From NCBI GenBank assembly GCA_007922195.1, contig ML681998.1, positions 12,588,357-12,652,356 of the forward strand: DNA of 64,000 nt. The letters run 5' to 3'. Shown here in pieces: positions 42,341-53,415 of the stretch. This DNA comes from Podocnemis expansa. Taxonomy: Eukaryota; Chordata; Testudines; Podocnemididae. Under the pieces are notes generated by a model. It was given only the letters and a program-made list of their open reading frames with translations. It was not told the origin of the DNA and did not search any database. A program made the translations under genes and the position numbers. How positions within the stretch are numbered: the stretch's first letter is position 1; each line of letters begins with the position of its first letter.

Positions 42341-43690
42341 CAGTGACTACAAACTTTTTGGCTTGAGGGCCACAAATATAATCTTTAAAACCCCAAAGGG
42401 CCACCACTCTTTAATTAAAGTTAAATTAAAGTTTAATTTAATTAAATTTTTAATTAAAATTAATTTTTAATCTTTATGGCATTTTCCACTGGCAGACTTT
42501 AATTGGCGTTAAATAGCAGATATTATGGAATGTTAGGAGGGTGGAAATTTGGGCATGCTTTAAAATATAAGGTTTGGCTCTGCACCCAGAGCCCAGAGCC
42601 CAGCTGCTTATCAGGACCAGGCAAGAGTTGGGTGGCCATAGTCTGGCCCCCAGTCAGTGGCAGGGGAGCACAGTAAAAAAACAACAAGGAGTTGTGTGGC
42701 ACTTTAAGACTAACAGATTTATTATTTGCATGAGCTTTCATGGGAGAAGATCCCACTTCCTCAGATGTTTTGAAGATGGGTGAACTTACAGAAAGGAACG
42801 AAACTAAATGCAAGGGGGTGTAAAACATAGGATCAGGTTTAAGCCTGTAAACTGCTCTGATTTGCTGTTACTTTATGACCTGATCCTATGTTTTACACCC
42901 CCTTGCATTTAGTTTCGTTCCTTTCTGTAAGTTCACCCATCTTCAAAACATCTGAGGAAGTGGGATCTTCTCCCACGAAAGCTCATGCAAATAATAAATC
43001 TGTTAGTCTTAAAGTGCCACACAACTCCTTGTTGTTTTTTTACTGGACTAGACTAACACAGCTATCCCTTTTGAAATTGACAAGATGCAGGGGAGCACAG
43101 GCCACTTGAAAATGCCCTGCAGGCAGGGCTATAACTAGGCCAGGGTGAGCAGGGCAAAGCCCAAGTGGGGAATTTTAGAGGACGCAGGGGATGGATCCGG
43201 CTTCTCGCAGTGGCTGGGGATGGATCTGGATCTGTCCCCAGCTGCTGTGGGGAGCTGGATCCATCTCCTGTGCCCTCTAAAATTCAGCTCCTGGGACTTC
43301 CGGCACCGCTGGGGCTCACCATGGCTGGAACCCATCTGGTTCTCTGCTGCCACCACTGGCACACCGTAGGGATCTGGATCCGTCCCCAGCCAGGCAGCTG
43401 GGGATGAATCCAAATCCCTGTGGCCTATCTCCAGTGGCGGCTTCGAATGGATCCAGATCCCCCCAGCCTGCTGGTGGTGGCAGAAGTTTCCTGCCACCTC
43501 TGGTGGTGGCTGGGGATGGATCCAGATCCCCCCAGCCTGCCAGGGATGGCTGGGGCTGGATCGGCTCCCTGGGCCAGACTGGAGCTGCGGGGATGCATCT
43601 GGGGATGCTCGCCCCTCGTGCGAAAATTACTAGTTATAGCTTTGTCTGCGGGCCACTTTTGGCTCACAAGCCAGGAGTTGGGAACCCCTG
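42341..43690 (+). mobile_element. hAT-like element hosting a P-repeat foldback
   Basis: The left end CAGTGACTACAAACTTTTTG and right end AGGAGTTGGGAACCCCTG are decayed inverted termini. The interior carries 'ttgagggccacaaa' and 'cgggccacttttggctcacaagcc'. GC-rich internal units such as TGGGGATGGATCC recur between 43180 and 43560. No clean 8-bp duplication is seen. Confidence 0.65.
42671..43045. repeat. Near-perfect foldback: two inverted P-repeats, 168-bp arms
   Basis: Arm 1 (42671-42838) and arm 2 (42878-43045) are reverse complements with a single mismatch in 168 bases and a 39-base loop. Arm 2 extends into the family tail GGACTAGACTAACACAGCTA. The unit 42674-43086 is bracketed by a 14-base direct repeat, GCAGGGGAGCACAG (42660-42673 and 43087-43100), which looks like a target-site duplication. 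Confidence 0.95.
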
Positions 43691-43744
43691 ATCTAGATTG
43701 TTGTTTGCTTGCACCCAACTTATGAACAATGTCCATTTTAATTA

Positions 43745-44160
43745 ATACAGCTAAACGTAAAACCATACATCTGAGAAGAAAGAATGTTGGCTCTACTTTG
43801 AGGATGGGTGACTTTATTCTGGAAAGTAGTGTCTCTGAAAGAAGCTTGGGGGTTGAGGCTGAGCTCCTTGTAAGATGAAGGAACTCAGTTCAAGATTCAG
43901 GGATTGCTTGATCACAGTCTATAGATATCTGCATATAGAAGAGAAATTTGATAACAGCGCTCTTCAATCTAGTACACAAAGATATAAGGTGATCCACTGG
44001 CTTGAAGTGGAAACTAGACAAACTCAGTAGAAACAAGGTCCAAATTTTTAAGAGAGTAATTAATCATTTGAACACCTTACCAAGGGTTTGTGATAGATTC
44101 ACCATCACAGGTCACTTTTATAATAAAGATCAGATTTTCTTCTAAAATGTATGCTCTGGT
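43745..44160 (+). mobile_element. CR1/L3-like LINE 3' portion
   Basis: Typical wording: GTTCAAGATTCAGGGATTGC, TTGATAACAGCGCTCTTCAA, a '..caaatttttaagagagtaattaatcatttgaacaccttaccaag..' segment and '..gattcaccatcac..'. Heavily decayed with no open frame. Confidence 0.75.
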
Positions 44161-44194
44161 TCTGCCCGTTTGGACTTGAAACAGGAAGTCCTAC

Positions 44195-45235
44195 TGTGAT
44201 GCTGTCTGGGTCTAGGGGATTGTTTATGATTATCTTTCATATTAATGTTTCATATTTACAGTAATCCATATGTGATATGCCATGTTTGGTATCAAGAGAC
44301 TGTAATTTGCTAGGAATGATTATATGATTTATATGTAGGTATATTTGTATTAGAAATCAGGAATCTTATTCATTTTATGTGTGTTCAAATTGTTTGAGCT
44401 GGGGCAATCCCAGCCTGGGAGTCTGCAAACTATTGTCACACTAATGGCCCATGAGGAGGGGCTCCTAGCTAGCTGCAGTGGGCCCAAGAAGAAACCTGTT
44501 TGACCAACTACCCAGACTGACCATGTGGCATAACTCCATTTTGATTTGGCAAGGACCCTGAGATAAAAGGCAGGGGACCCATCTCCGTTTTGTCTTTAGT
44601 CTTCAATCCTCAGTCTGTCTGCCACCAACACCCTCCTCTGGAACTGTTCTCCTGGGACTGAACAAAGGACTGAGGTGCACACTAGAGAAGTGGGACTAAT
44701 CTGCAAACTGCAGGATCTTCAAGGATTTGTTTTCTGTGGACTCTAAACCGTTTTTATATGGATATGTTTCACTTTGACCTTTTAACATCTCTCATAATTT
44801 GTTTGTTTGCTTTTTATGTTAAACCTTTAATTGTAGTTACTAAAGGATTGGCTGGCAGCATGGTATTTTGGGTAAGATCCAAGCCTATATTGTTCTGGGT
44901 GATGTGGCTGGCCCTTTGGGGTCAGGAGAGCCTATTTCTTAAAAGAGACCCAGTGACTAGAGGGGACCATAGGAACTGATGTGCAGTAAGGGGGCTGTTC
45001 CTATTTTGTTATGCTTGGTAATGACCAGAGTGGCGAATCAGAAGCATGTTTTGTTACTGACTGGGAGACTGGTTCAAGTACCACTGGTCAGTGGTTTGGG
45101 GGTTTGGCCTCTTGTTTTGCAGCCTGCCCTGATTTTGGCACATTCAGAGGGTTATCCCAGGAGACCCGGATCACACCTACTTCATACATTTTCAGGGCCA
45201 GAGTTGGAAACAAGAACCCATCTTGTTATTCAGGA
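44195..45235 (+). repeat. Unclassified dispersed-repeat-like sequence (possible LTR)
   Basis: It contains a TATA-like GAGATAAAAGGCAGGGG (44560-44576) followed by a '..cttcaatcctcagtctgtctgcc..' stretch and AAAGGATTGGCTGGCAGCAT. The layout looks like a solo LTR of a retroelement, but no paired copy, primer site or TG..CA ends could be fixed. I rely on general pattern only. Confidence 0.3.
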
Positions 45236-46389
45236 TGTCAGATGAGACCAGGAGTTCCCAAACTTTATTTGGGTACTACTTTAAAAAAACAAAAATCACT
45301 TATCACATGCAAATTTCTCCTTCTGCACACATATATTTTAGACTTCAATTTCCCATTCCCCTTCAGTTTCCTGTGACCCAACATCTCTGCCAGTCTCCCT
45401 GCAGTCCGTGGCCTCTCTGGGGAATCACTCTCACAGGTCTGCTCCTGGTCTTGTCCCTGAATGCACAACTCCTACTGGATTAAGGGATTCCCTCCTCAGA
45501 GGGCTATGTCATGATTCAAAAAGACTTCTCAGTCTACCAGTAGCCTTGTTCAAGCCCCTTTCCACAGAGCCTCCCATTGTCTTTGGACTAACACATTTCT
45601 TCCCCAGGGTTTCAAGGCTCCACAGCCACAGTTCTTGAGGTAGCAGTGAGCTACAGGCAGGTTTGCCCAGCCTACCAAGCTCTCATCTAGTTCCTATTCT
45701 AGGGAACCTCTCTCTTGACTTGCTGCTCCACAGTAATTCTCCTCTCCAGGCTGTCCTCTCTCCCCTGTCACTCAACAGCTGAGTTTTATTATGTTAAAGA
45801 TATCCATTTGACACCTAGCTGGCCCCATTCCCTAGGTATTCAGCTGCTCCCTTGAATATCTGTTTTCTGTCCCCTTTAAAGAGAGCAGATTACCCTGATG
45901 CAGCCACTTCCCACAAACTCCCATAACTGCTCTCTGGAAACTCCTGGATAATCACAGTGGTTCCTTCAGGCCTTAGAATATGTGCATCTATAAAATCACG
46001 TCAACTGAGCAAAGATAAAATTATGTCACTGAGGGCATGGATTTTGTCACTTTCAAAGACCTCATTGACATTTTCCACTTCAGCTGCGGCCAGGGCTGAT
46101 GCTGTCAGGGGTCCCAGAGGTGGGTCCCCTAGGCAGCAGGTCCCACAGCTTTCAGCCTTTGAGAGCAGTGGGGGTCCTCATGTGGCTTTGAGTGGCCCTG
46201 AGCCACAGAGGCCCCACTTTGTCTCTGAGACACTGCAGATGGCAGGGGGCCCCCATAGCTCCCATCTGCCAGCCCCAGAGCTTGGAGCCACCACAGGGGC
46301 TTTCGCAGCTCCCAGCTCCCACCAGGGCCCCCTGATGTTCTGAACTGATACGGGTGGCAGAGAAGACCCTGCAGCTCCAAGCCAGGATC

Positions 46390-47040
46390 CTGCAGCTCTT
46401 TGCTGCCCTAGGTGGTTGAGGAAGCTCAGAGCTCCAAGTGGCAGTGGGTGGTTGAGGGACCCTGTAGTTCCTTGCCCCGTGAGCAGTGGAGCAAGCTCTT
46501 AGCTACCATGGGCAACAATGGCACCAATTGCTCCAAGCAGCTGCAGGTGGTGGGGAAACCCTTAAGTTCTGAGTGGGTCCAGGTGGCTCCGCATGCCAAG
46601 GACTCCATGCGGTCACAGGTTGCAGGGGAGATCCCACAACTCCCTGCCACCATGGGTGATGCAGGGAGCTTGGCGTTCTGAGCGGCTTCAGCCCACAGAG
46701 CGACCTTGGATAGTGAGGCGCACCCAAGGCTCTGAGCTGCAGTGGGTGATGGAGGTACTCTGCAGCTCCCTGCTACCATCGTCAGCAGAGGGAACCCAGA
46801 GCTCTCAGCTGCATGGGTGGCAGAGGTCACTTGAAGTGCCTAGTCATTGCAAGGGGAGCCCAGAGCTAGGACCCTGCAGCTCCCTGCTGCTGGCAGAGGA
46901 AGAAGGAACCCCAGAGCTTCAAGCCCCTGTGAGTGGCAAAGGGATCCTAGGGCATCGAGTCATCACAGATCCCTGCCGCCTTGGTTGAGTGGGGCAGCAG
47001 GGGGAGGGAGGTAGCCTGGAACTCAGCCAGTCCTTGCAGA
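46390..47040 (+). repeat. Degenerate GC-rich minisatellite
   Basis: Imperfect units of roughly 50-65 bases repeat the wording 'cagagctc..agctgcagtgggtg..gagg..ccctgcagctccctgctaccat'. They include CTGCAGCTCCCTGCTACCAT at 46759-46778, with relatives near 46630 and 46872. They create overlapping spurious open frames on both strands. Confidence 0.65.
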
Positions 47041-47142
47041 TGCCAGGTAACGGGGCTCAGAGCTCCAGCCCCCAGCACCCCACCCACCTCTAGGCTTCTC
47101 CTGCAGCAGGGCTTAGGCTCTCATCCCCCCACAGCAGCCTCA

Positions 47143-47253
47143 TTTTGTCATGGTTATTTTTAGTAAAAGTCTGGAACAGGTCACTGTTCTGTGAATTTTT
47201 GTTTACTGCCAGTGACCTGTCTGTGACTTTTACTAAAAATAACTGTGACAAAA
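47143..47253. repeat. Inverted repeat, 43-bp arms
   Basis: Arm 1 (47143-47185) begins TTTTGTCATGGTTATTTTTA, and arm 2 (47211-47253) is its inverse with about six mismatches. The loop is 25 bases. It lies directly after the GC-rich minisatellite and may be the terminal hairpin of one larger element. Confidence 0.85.
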
Positions 47254-48246
47254 TTGTAACCGTAAGTGAATCAGGCTTTTGTTCTGTGAAGCAAGAGAGA
47301 AGTCACGTGTAGGTGGAAGTTTTCTAGAGAGAAGCAGAGTCCATTCATAGGTGGCTTGCTGGGACTCCTCATTCAGCAATTCTAAGAAATTCTATAAAAC
47401 CTAAGGAAATTTTCAGGAAAACAAAAACCCACTAAGTGTAGAGTAACAGTTGAACAGGAAAAGAATATTTTTTGAACACACTCTAAAACAATGTTACTGT
47501 ACAAAAATACAAACCTACATTGTGGGAAACTTGGTCACCCCAAATTAAGTTCATATAAAGAAACCAAACACCTACATGTTATAAAGCATGGAAATACACA
47601 GTATAATCTTAACTCTGCCCCACACAAATGTCTAGCTCTTATATTTCACACTTCTTTCATATATTTTACCCTTCCTTCTTTCCCTTTTTATCAATTTTGT
47701 AAATCATCATAGTGTACATGTAGTAAAGACTTTTCCTAATTTTTTTTCTTTTCATTTTTGTAAAGGCTCTAAGACTACAACCTATAGCTATGACCATCTC
47801 ATACTCGGAAAAGGCATTACACTTATATAATTTGTGTGTGGATAATAGTAGATGAGCATGTCATGTATTGCCAGCACTAAGTATAATTCTGTCAGTAGAC
47901 TAGTTTTCACTTTTTCCCTGTAGATCCTACAAGCGTAAGGAATTTGGGCCCAAGATGTTTGTCACAGTAGTTTTAACTCTAAGGTTGATTCTTCTTTTAT
48001 TTATACTAGTGTAAATAGAAACTAATTCCACTAAAGTTAATGGAGTCATAGTGTAAACCCAGTTTAAATTAAAGAAGAAATCAGAACCTCTGTTTCTGTT
48101 GTCACTGTTAGAACTGGTGACACAAAGTTTGAGAAAAGTAGGAAATGCTATTCCTTAGTGAGGTCACTTTTGAGTCAGGAAGTGCTAAAGTGTTCTTTGG
48201 TGGACTGTGCAGTGTTTTGAAGAAGGCAGGCATATCAGTAGTCAGT

Positions 48247-48890
48247 GTTGTTAGTCTTTAAGGCTGTCTATGCTGGCAAATTAGTTTGAATTAATGAGCC
48301 GTAATTCAAACTAATTTGAACCCTGTCTACACTAGGCTTTGCCTAGTTTCAACTAAAAAATTATTTAGTTAGAATTAAGCAAACCTTAGTTTGAACTAGC
48401 TAGTTTGACTGGTAACTAATTTACATATTTAGTTCAAACTAGCACATTGTAGACATGCTAGTTTGAACTAAATAAGTTTGAACTAGTGGTTAGTTCGAAC
48501 CAAGCATGGTTTTTTTTAGTTCAGACTAACTCTGCTTTTTTAGTTCAAACTAAAAAGCTAGTTTGAACTAAAAAAGCGTGGCTAGTTCAAACTAAAAGTT
48601 AGTTTAAACTAAAAAAATGCACTTAGTTCGAACTACTTTTGAACTACTTCATTTGTACTAACCAAGTCCAAACTAAGATTTTAGGTGTAGATGTAGCCTT
48701 AAGTGCCACAGGACTCCTTGTTTTACTGAACTAAACTAACACAGCTGCCCCTTTTAGAGTTTTGTTTAATTTATACTATCTATTCTATTGATCTTCAAAG
48801 CGTTTGACAAACTGGGATTTTCTCTCCCAAAATCTCATGCAATAAATATATTTGTTAGTCTTTAAGTGCCACAGGACTCCTTGTTTGTTT
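48247..48890 (+). repeat. Tandem P-repeats, the first split by a MITE
   Basis: A 5'-truncated copy (TTGTTAGTCTTTAA, then GTGCCACAGGACTCCTTGTT and AACTAACACAGCTGCCCC) is followed directly by a second copy in the same orientation (48785-48890; decayed core TTTGACAAACTGGGATTTTC). The first copy is interrupted by the element at 48262-48698. Confidence 0.8.
48262..48698 (+). mobile_element. Palindrome-rich MITE (TAGTTCGAACTA type), TTAA flanks
   Basis: The termini are GGCTGTCTATGC and GTGTAGATGTAGCC. TTAA occurs on both flanks (48258-48261 and 48699-48702), where uninterrupted P-repeats have a single TTTAAGTGCC. The interior is an array of TAGTTYRAACTA words in both orientations. Confidence 0.85.
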
Positions 48891-49871
48891 GTTTTATCTG
48901 TTCTATGTAGTCAATCTGGCCCACTTCTGCTGAGAGCTCATCACAGGGCTGAAGCATTTTAACGGTAAGGAATTCAGCTTAGAGGTATTCTTAATTTGGG
49001 TGCTACCTTGAAGGAGGCATGGCCTGAATTGTTCACCCTCCTTTATCAGCTTTTGAAAAAGCATAACTGAGCACACCCTCACAGAGAAGTTCCTGTCGCA
49101 GCACCTCCTACTTCATCTGGCTTCTGTACACTTTGCCATCTTTTCCCCCTCACTGAGGATGGATCGCCTCACTTTCCCAGGAACGACTCACTCACTGGCT
49201 CCTCCAAGCATCTCTGTGGCCAATTTTATTCCTCAAAACATCCACTTTGGCAAAACATCCAAAAATTAGAAAACGATTCCTCCATTCACTCTGGCTTTTC
49301 CATGTGCCTCTTTCAGTTCTGAAAGGAGCAGTGCTTTTTTTGTGCTGGTACACAGGGGTGTGGAGACTGGCACCTTTTTTGCTGGCTCTGCTGCTCAGCT
49401 ACAGGGATAGGAAAGGAGAAAACACCCTTCAGGGCTGGTCAGGGGCTGCTTCAGAAGCTGTTTCCCTCCCGCAGCTCCTCTCTACAGAATGCTCTCAAAC
49501 CTTTACAAGGATCACCAGATCCCTTTTTAGGTGGGTCTGATAGCCAAACAGGGCTTCTGGCTTCAGAACTCTTCCCTGGCTACAGTTCCATTAAGATATT
49601 AACTACCCACCTACTGATGGTAATGCCAAAAGCATGCACAAACAACTGAGTGAAGTTAATTAAATATCCACTTGTTACTTCAAAGAAGCTCCAAGTCAGC
49701 CGATTTGTAAGAGGCACAAACCAAACAGCTGAAGACCAAAGAATTTCAAGCCCTGGCATCCCAGACCTATAAACTTGGCAATTAACCTGCCCCCTAGACT
49801 TTTTATTTATTTTTTACTTTAAAAACAAATAAATTAAAAGCATACACCAAGAAAACCCAAGGAAACTCCAA

Positions 49872-50256
49872 GGCTATGTTCAGACGAGAGTTTTATTTTG
49901 AAACAGCCGTTGTTTCAAAATAAAAATTCTTATGTCCACACGACGTTCCGTTATTTTGAAACAGTAAAACCTCGCTTGAAATCGAAATAGCCGTTGTTTC
50001 GAAACGGCTGTTTCGAAACAATGGCATTCGGACATGTTGTTTCGAAACAACACCATTGTTTTGAAACAACGGTTTTGAAACAACATGTCCGAACGGCCTT
50101 ATTTCAAAATAACCATTTCAAAATAACAGCCGTTTTAACAGCAGGCTTTCCCTTAATTCGAATTAACATTTTCTTAATTCGAATTAACATTTCAAAATAA
50201 GGACTTTATTTCAAAATAACTTATTTCAAAGTAACAGTTTACATGTGAACATAGCC
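49872..50256 (+). mobile_element. Palindrome-rich MITE (TTCGAAAT type), CAA duplication
   Basis: The left end is GGCTATGTTCAGACGAG and the right end ACATGTGAACATAGCC. CAA flanks both sides (49869-49871 and 50257-50259). The interior repeats GTTGTTTCGAAACAA-like words in both orientations. Confidence 0.88.
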
Positions 50257-50267
50257 CAAGAGTTTAA

Positions 50268-50549
50268 GGGTATGTGTACACTACACAGTTACTGAGACAC
50301 AGCTGCAGCCACACCACTGTAGTGCATACGCTTGCTACAATGAGAGAAGTAGTTTTTCTATCACTATAGTAAATATACCCACTGAAGGCGGCAGCTATAT
50401 TGACAGAATTCTTTTTGTCAATGAGGCTGTCTTTATAGGAGCAAGGGAAGTGGGATAGGTCACCCTATAACTGTATCACATAGGGCATAAAAAGTTTCAT
50501 AGCTGTGAGCTATGTAGCTAGGTTGACATAAGTTTTAAGTGCAGCCCAG
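50268..50549 (+). mobile_element. MITE immediately next to the previous one
   Basis: It starts GGGTATGTGTACACTACAC and contains TGAAGGCGGCAGCTATATTG and TATGTAGCTAGGTTGACATAAG. The right end is decayed (AAGTGCAGCCC). Confidence 0.6.
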
Positions 50550-51819
50550 GCCCAAGGCTGTTGACACAGCCACAGTGCACATCAGGTTTATATTTAATAA
50601 AACACTAATATATTAGACCATTAATACTTGATTTTAGGCTCCACTCTTGTAATTTCTATAGAGAAGACTTCTGTATGCATGTGAAGTCTCATTGAAGTAT
50701 AGGGTGTCATCTGGACATGCCCACATATGAAACACAGAAAGATCAAGGTCTTAAGACTGTAGACTCATTAAGACAAGTGCTGGTTTTGTTCCTATCACGG
50801 ATAGCACTGAGTAATTGGCTTTTAACAAACAGTGATATAGAGACACAAGATTTGCAAATGAATTATTGTTGATGGAGACCAGGATAACTTTTGAAGTTTC
50901 TTGATTCTGAATACTTATTCCTGTAAGCTTAATATTGCACGATCACCTTTTGTGTGCGCTTTTTTCCTCATATGAGCAAACAAAAAAACTGACTTGTGAA
51001 AGAAAAGCAGAGGAAAAGCCTCACATAATAAGAACCGAAAATGTATTCTTACAGCTGGGAATGGACTTGAAGGAATTCATCCAATGCATGTTACTTCACA
51101 GGCAGAATTTGCATAATATTTTTGTGCTATGTGTATATAAACTCTGTCCTATATTTTAGGACACACATTTTTCTAGGCAAAACTAGCCCTTTCAGAATTA
51201 TGAGCTCAGCCCCCCCCCCCCCATTATTAAATTGACCATATAAAGGAGGGTGGTCCACTCACTGCCCTGTGGCCCCTCCTTGTGGTTCATCTGGGGAATC
51301 AGCTTAGCCACATCCTTTGACGTCCCTTCCTGTGGTTACTCAGTCCACTGTTTCCCTTAATTACTCCATGACCTCTCAAGTGTGGGAGCAGCAGCATTTT
51401 TCTCTTCATAGCTTAGCCCTCTGGCTAAATAACATTAACCCCCCCTCGAGTTTTGGTGTAACACAAATTCTTTGAGGCAAACTGTCACAGATAATCTGCT
51501 TCCTCATACTTAGTCTATGCCAGTCTCCCAGTAGCTGGTGGGGGAACCCCCACCCCTCTATAACAGGTTCCAGGTTAGGGACCCTCCACCCAGCAATCCT
51601 GGGCTTTCATTCTCCCAGTGCTTACTGCTCCTTCCCTGGACTTCTTCCTACTCCATCCTTGAAGCTTTCTGCTCTTCCCTATCGTACCAGGGTGTACAAC
51701 TTCAGGTTTCCTTTCCCTCTACCTGCCACCTTCTCTTTATAGATCGTGCTCAACTCTTCCCCCATCATCTGGACTTCATCTACAACTAGGCCCTAACATT
51801 CCCTACATTTTGTCCAGGG

Positions 51820-52880
51820 TGCCCCCTAAGCTTAATTGACCTAATTTACTCTTTCAAATCTTGTGTGGGGTGGACACCCTCTCACACCTCCTCCCCCTCA
51901 AGCCTGTAACCCTTTGGGGTATGGATGCCTCCTACTTTGCATCTGCAGAAGGTGGACTCAAGTAATCCTTTTTTTTTTCCCCACCTCACCCACATGGGAA
52001 TGCAGGTTACCATGATCTTCCATGGCATCCAACTTTTTCCCTTTGAAACTCCTGACCTTTCTCAACTATTTGCAGGGTCAGCTCTGCAGCTATTAGCTTC
52101 CCCTAAGGCTCTCTCAATTGCTCCCCAGATTCCTCCAATTCTCCTTTAGGGTCTGAGTCCCTACATAACTCGCTGTTCTGTGTTTTTTCATATGTCCATT
52201 TGAGGCCTCTCTGTCCCAATCATTTTATCTTTCTTTTCCACTAGCCTCGGGTACATGAATCATTGACCTATAAGCCCACTGCTGTTTCTGGACTTTCACT
52301 ATAGGCCTGCAGTTCCTCCTTCTTTAGAACCTTATTTGTTTCTGGGCTACTTCTCCTCCTCCTTTGGGGGCAATGCTCCCATCTGCATCCCAGCTCTCCA
52401 CAAGAGAAAGAAGTCTTTCCTCTATGTACTCTCCTCACAGGTGAAGTCTTTTGAGCCTCCTTCCAGCTTTCACTTCCTGATGAGCTTTGTTATCACAATG
52501 GATATGGGGCATCCCTTTTCAGGTTGCCCCTCTGTCTGTAGGCAAAACATTATCTTGGTTGGGCCTCTGGCTTCTAGGCCCTGGACCTTCTTTCCTGTTT
52601 CCAGCCCATATGTTTTTGTTTTTTTTTTTATTCTCCTCCCTCAGGTATCTAAATAAGTACTGCTACTGCTCCACCATCTTGGGCAATTACTTCTGCAAGT
52701 TTAAGTTGGTCTCCCACTCTCTCTCCTGGTTTTCCAGCATTGCTTTAATAGGGTCTGGATTCAACTTTGCTGTTTGTTGGTCTCCTCACAGCTCACTTGC
52801 CTTAGGTTTCCTCCAGGTGTGGCCTAAGATTAATTAGGCTAATTTACTGCTGAAGGCCTTGTGTGGAGTGGATACCCAAC
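51820..52880 (+). repeat. Pyrimidine-rich stretch bounded by related direct repeats
   Basis: Two related segments about 990 bases apart, 51825-51878 and 52811-52877, share CTAAG.TTAATT..CCTAATTTACT, CTTGTGTGGRGTGGA and ACCC. The sequence between them is C/T-rich and has no recognisable product. It may be an old tandem or retroelement-derived unit. Confidence 0.45.
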
Positions 52881-53165
52881 GCAGAGTGTAATTTGACAAG
52901 ATGGAAAATAGCATAAGAACTATAACCCAGTTATTATATCTCACAAAAGTAGGAACTTTAAACAAACAACAAAGACAACAACATAACCAAACCAAGACAT
53001 CTCTGAATAGAGAAAAGCCATTTAAAAATGCCCTTCTACTTCCAAAATACTGGTTGTGAGATGGGTAAGGAAAGAAAAGTGGTTGGTAAAAAGCAAATGT
53101 TTTTAGTTCACCACTATTAAAGAAAAGTGAGACACAAAATTAAAGATGAAGAGTAAGTCCCCTAA

Positions 53166-53415
53166 GGACTTGTCTGTAGAAGAAAATTACAGTCTGTTAG
53201 AACATGTGGTAATTAAGACAACGTTAACCTTTCAGCATAATGAAGTATTATGTTCAGCATTATCAGATGAGTCACCGAAGGTTAGCCATGACCAGCCAAC
53301 TGGCTGCTAAACATGATAGTTCCTGTCTGCACTGAGTGCCTCATTATGTTGTCATGTGTTAACGTAATTAACACAAAAGTGTTTTAAAATGAAATCCGCA
53401 AGTGTAGACAAGCCC
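53166..53415 (+). mobile_element. MITE with GGACTTGTCT termini and TAA duplication
   Basis: The left end is GGACTTGTCTGTAGAAG and the right end AAGTGTAGACAAGCCC. TAA flanks at 53163-53165 and 53416-53418. The interior has AT-rich words such as AACATGTGGTAATTAAG. Confidence 0.8.

Noticed and set aside
42523..43109. Two nearly identical 'proteins' starting MFYTPLHLVSFLSV on opposite strands
   Set aside because: They are the two arms of the P-repeat foldback translated in the same relative frame, not genes.
44195..45235. Endogenous retrovirus
   Set aside because: A TATA-like motif and LTR-like wording exist, but there is no second LTR, primer-binding site, or gag/pol coding remnant. It is kept only as a low-confidence unclassified repeat.
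48262..48698. CRISPR-like array
   Set aside because: The repeated words are palindromic, variably spaced, in both orientations, and lie between transposon termini in a vertebrate genome.
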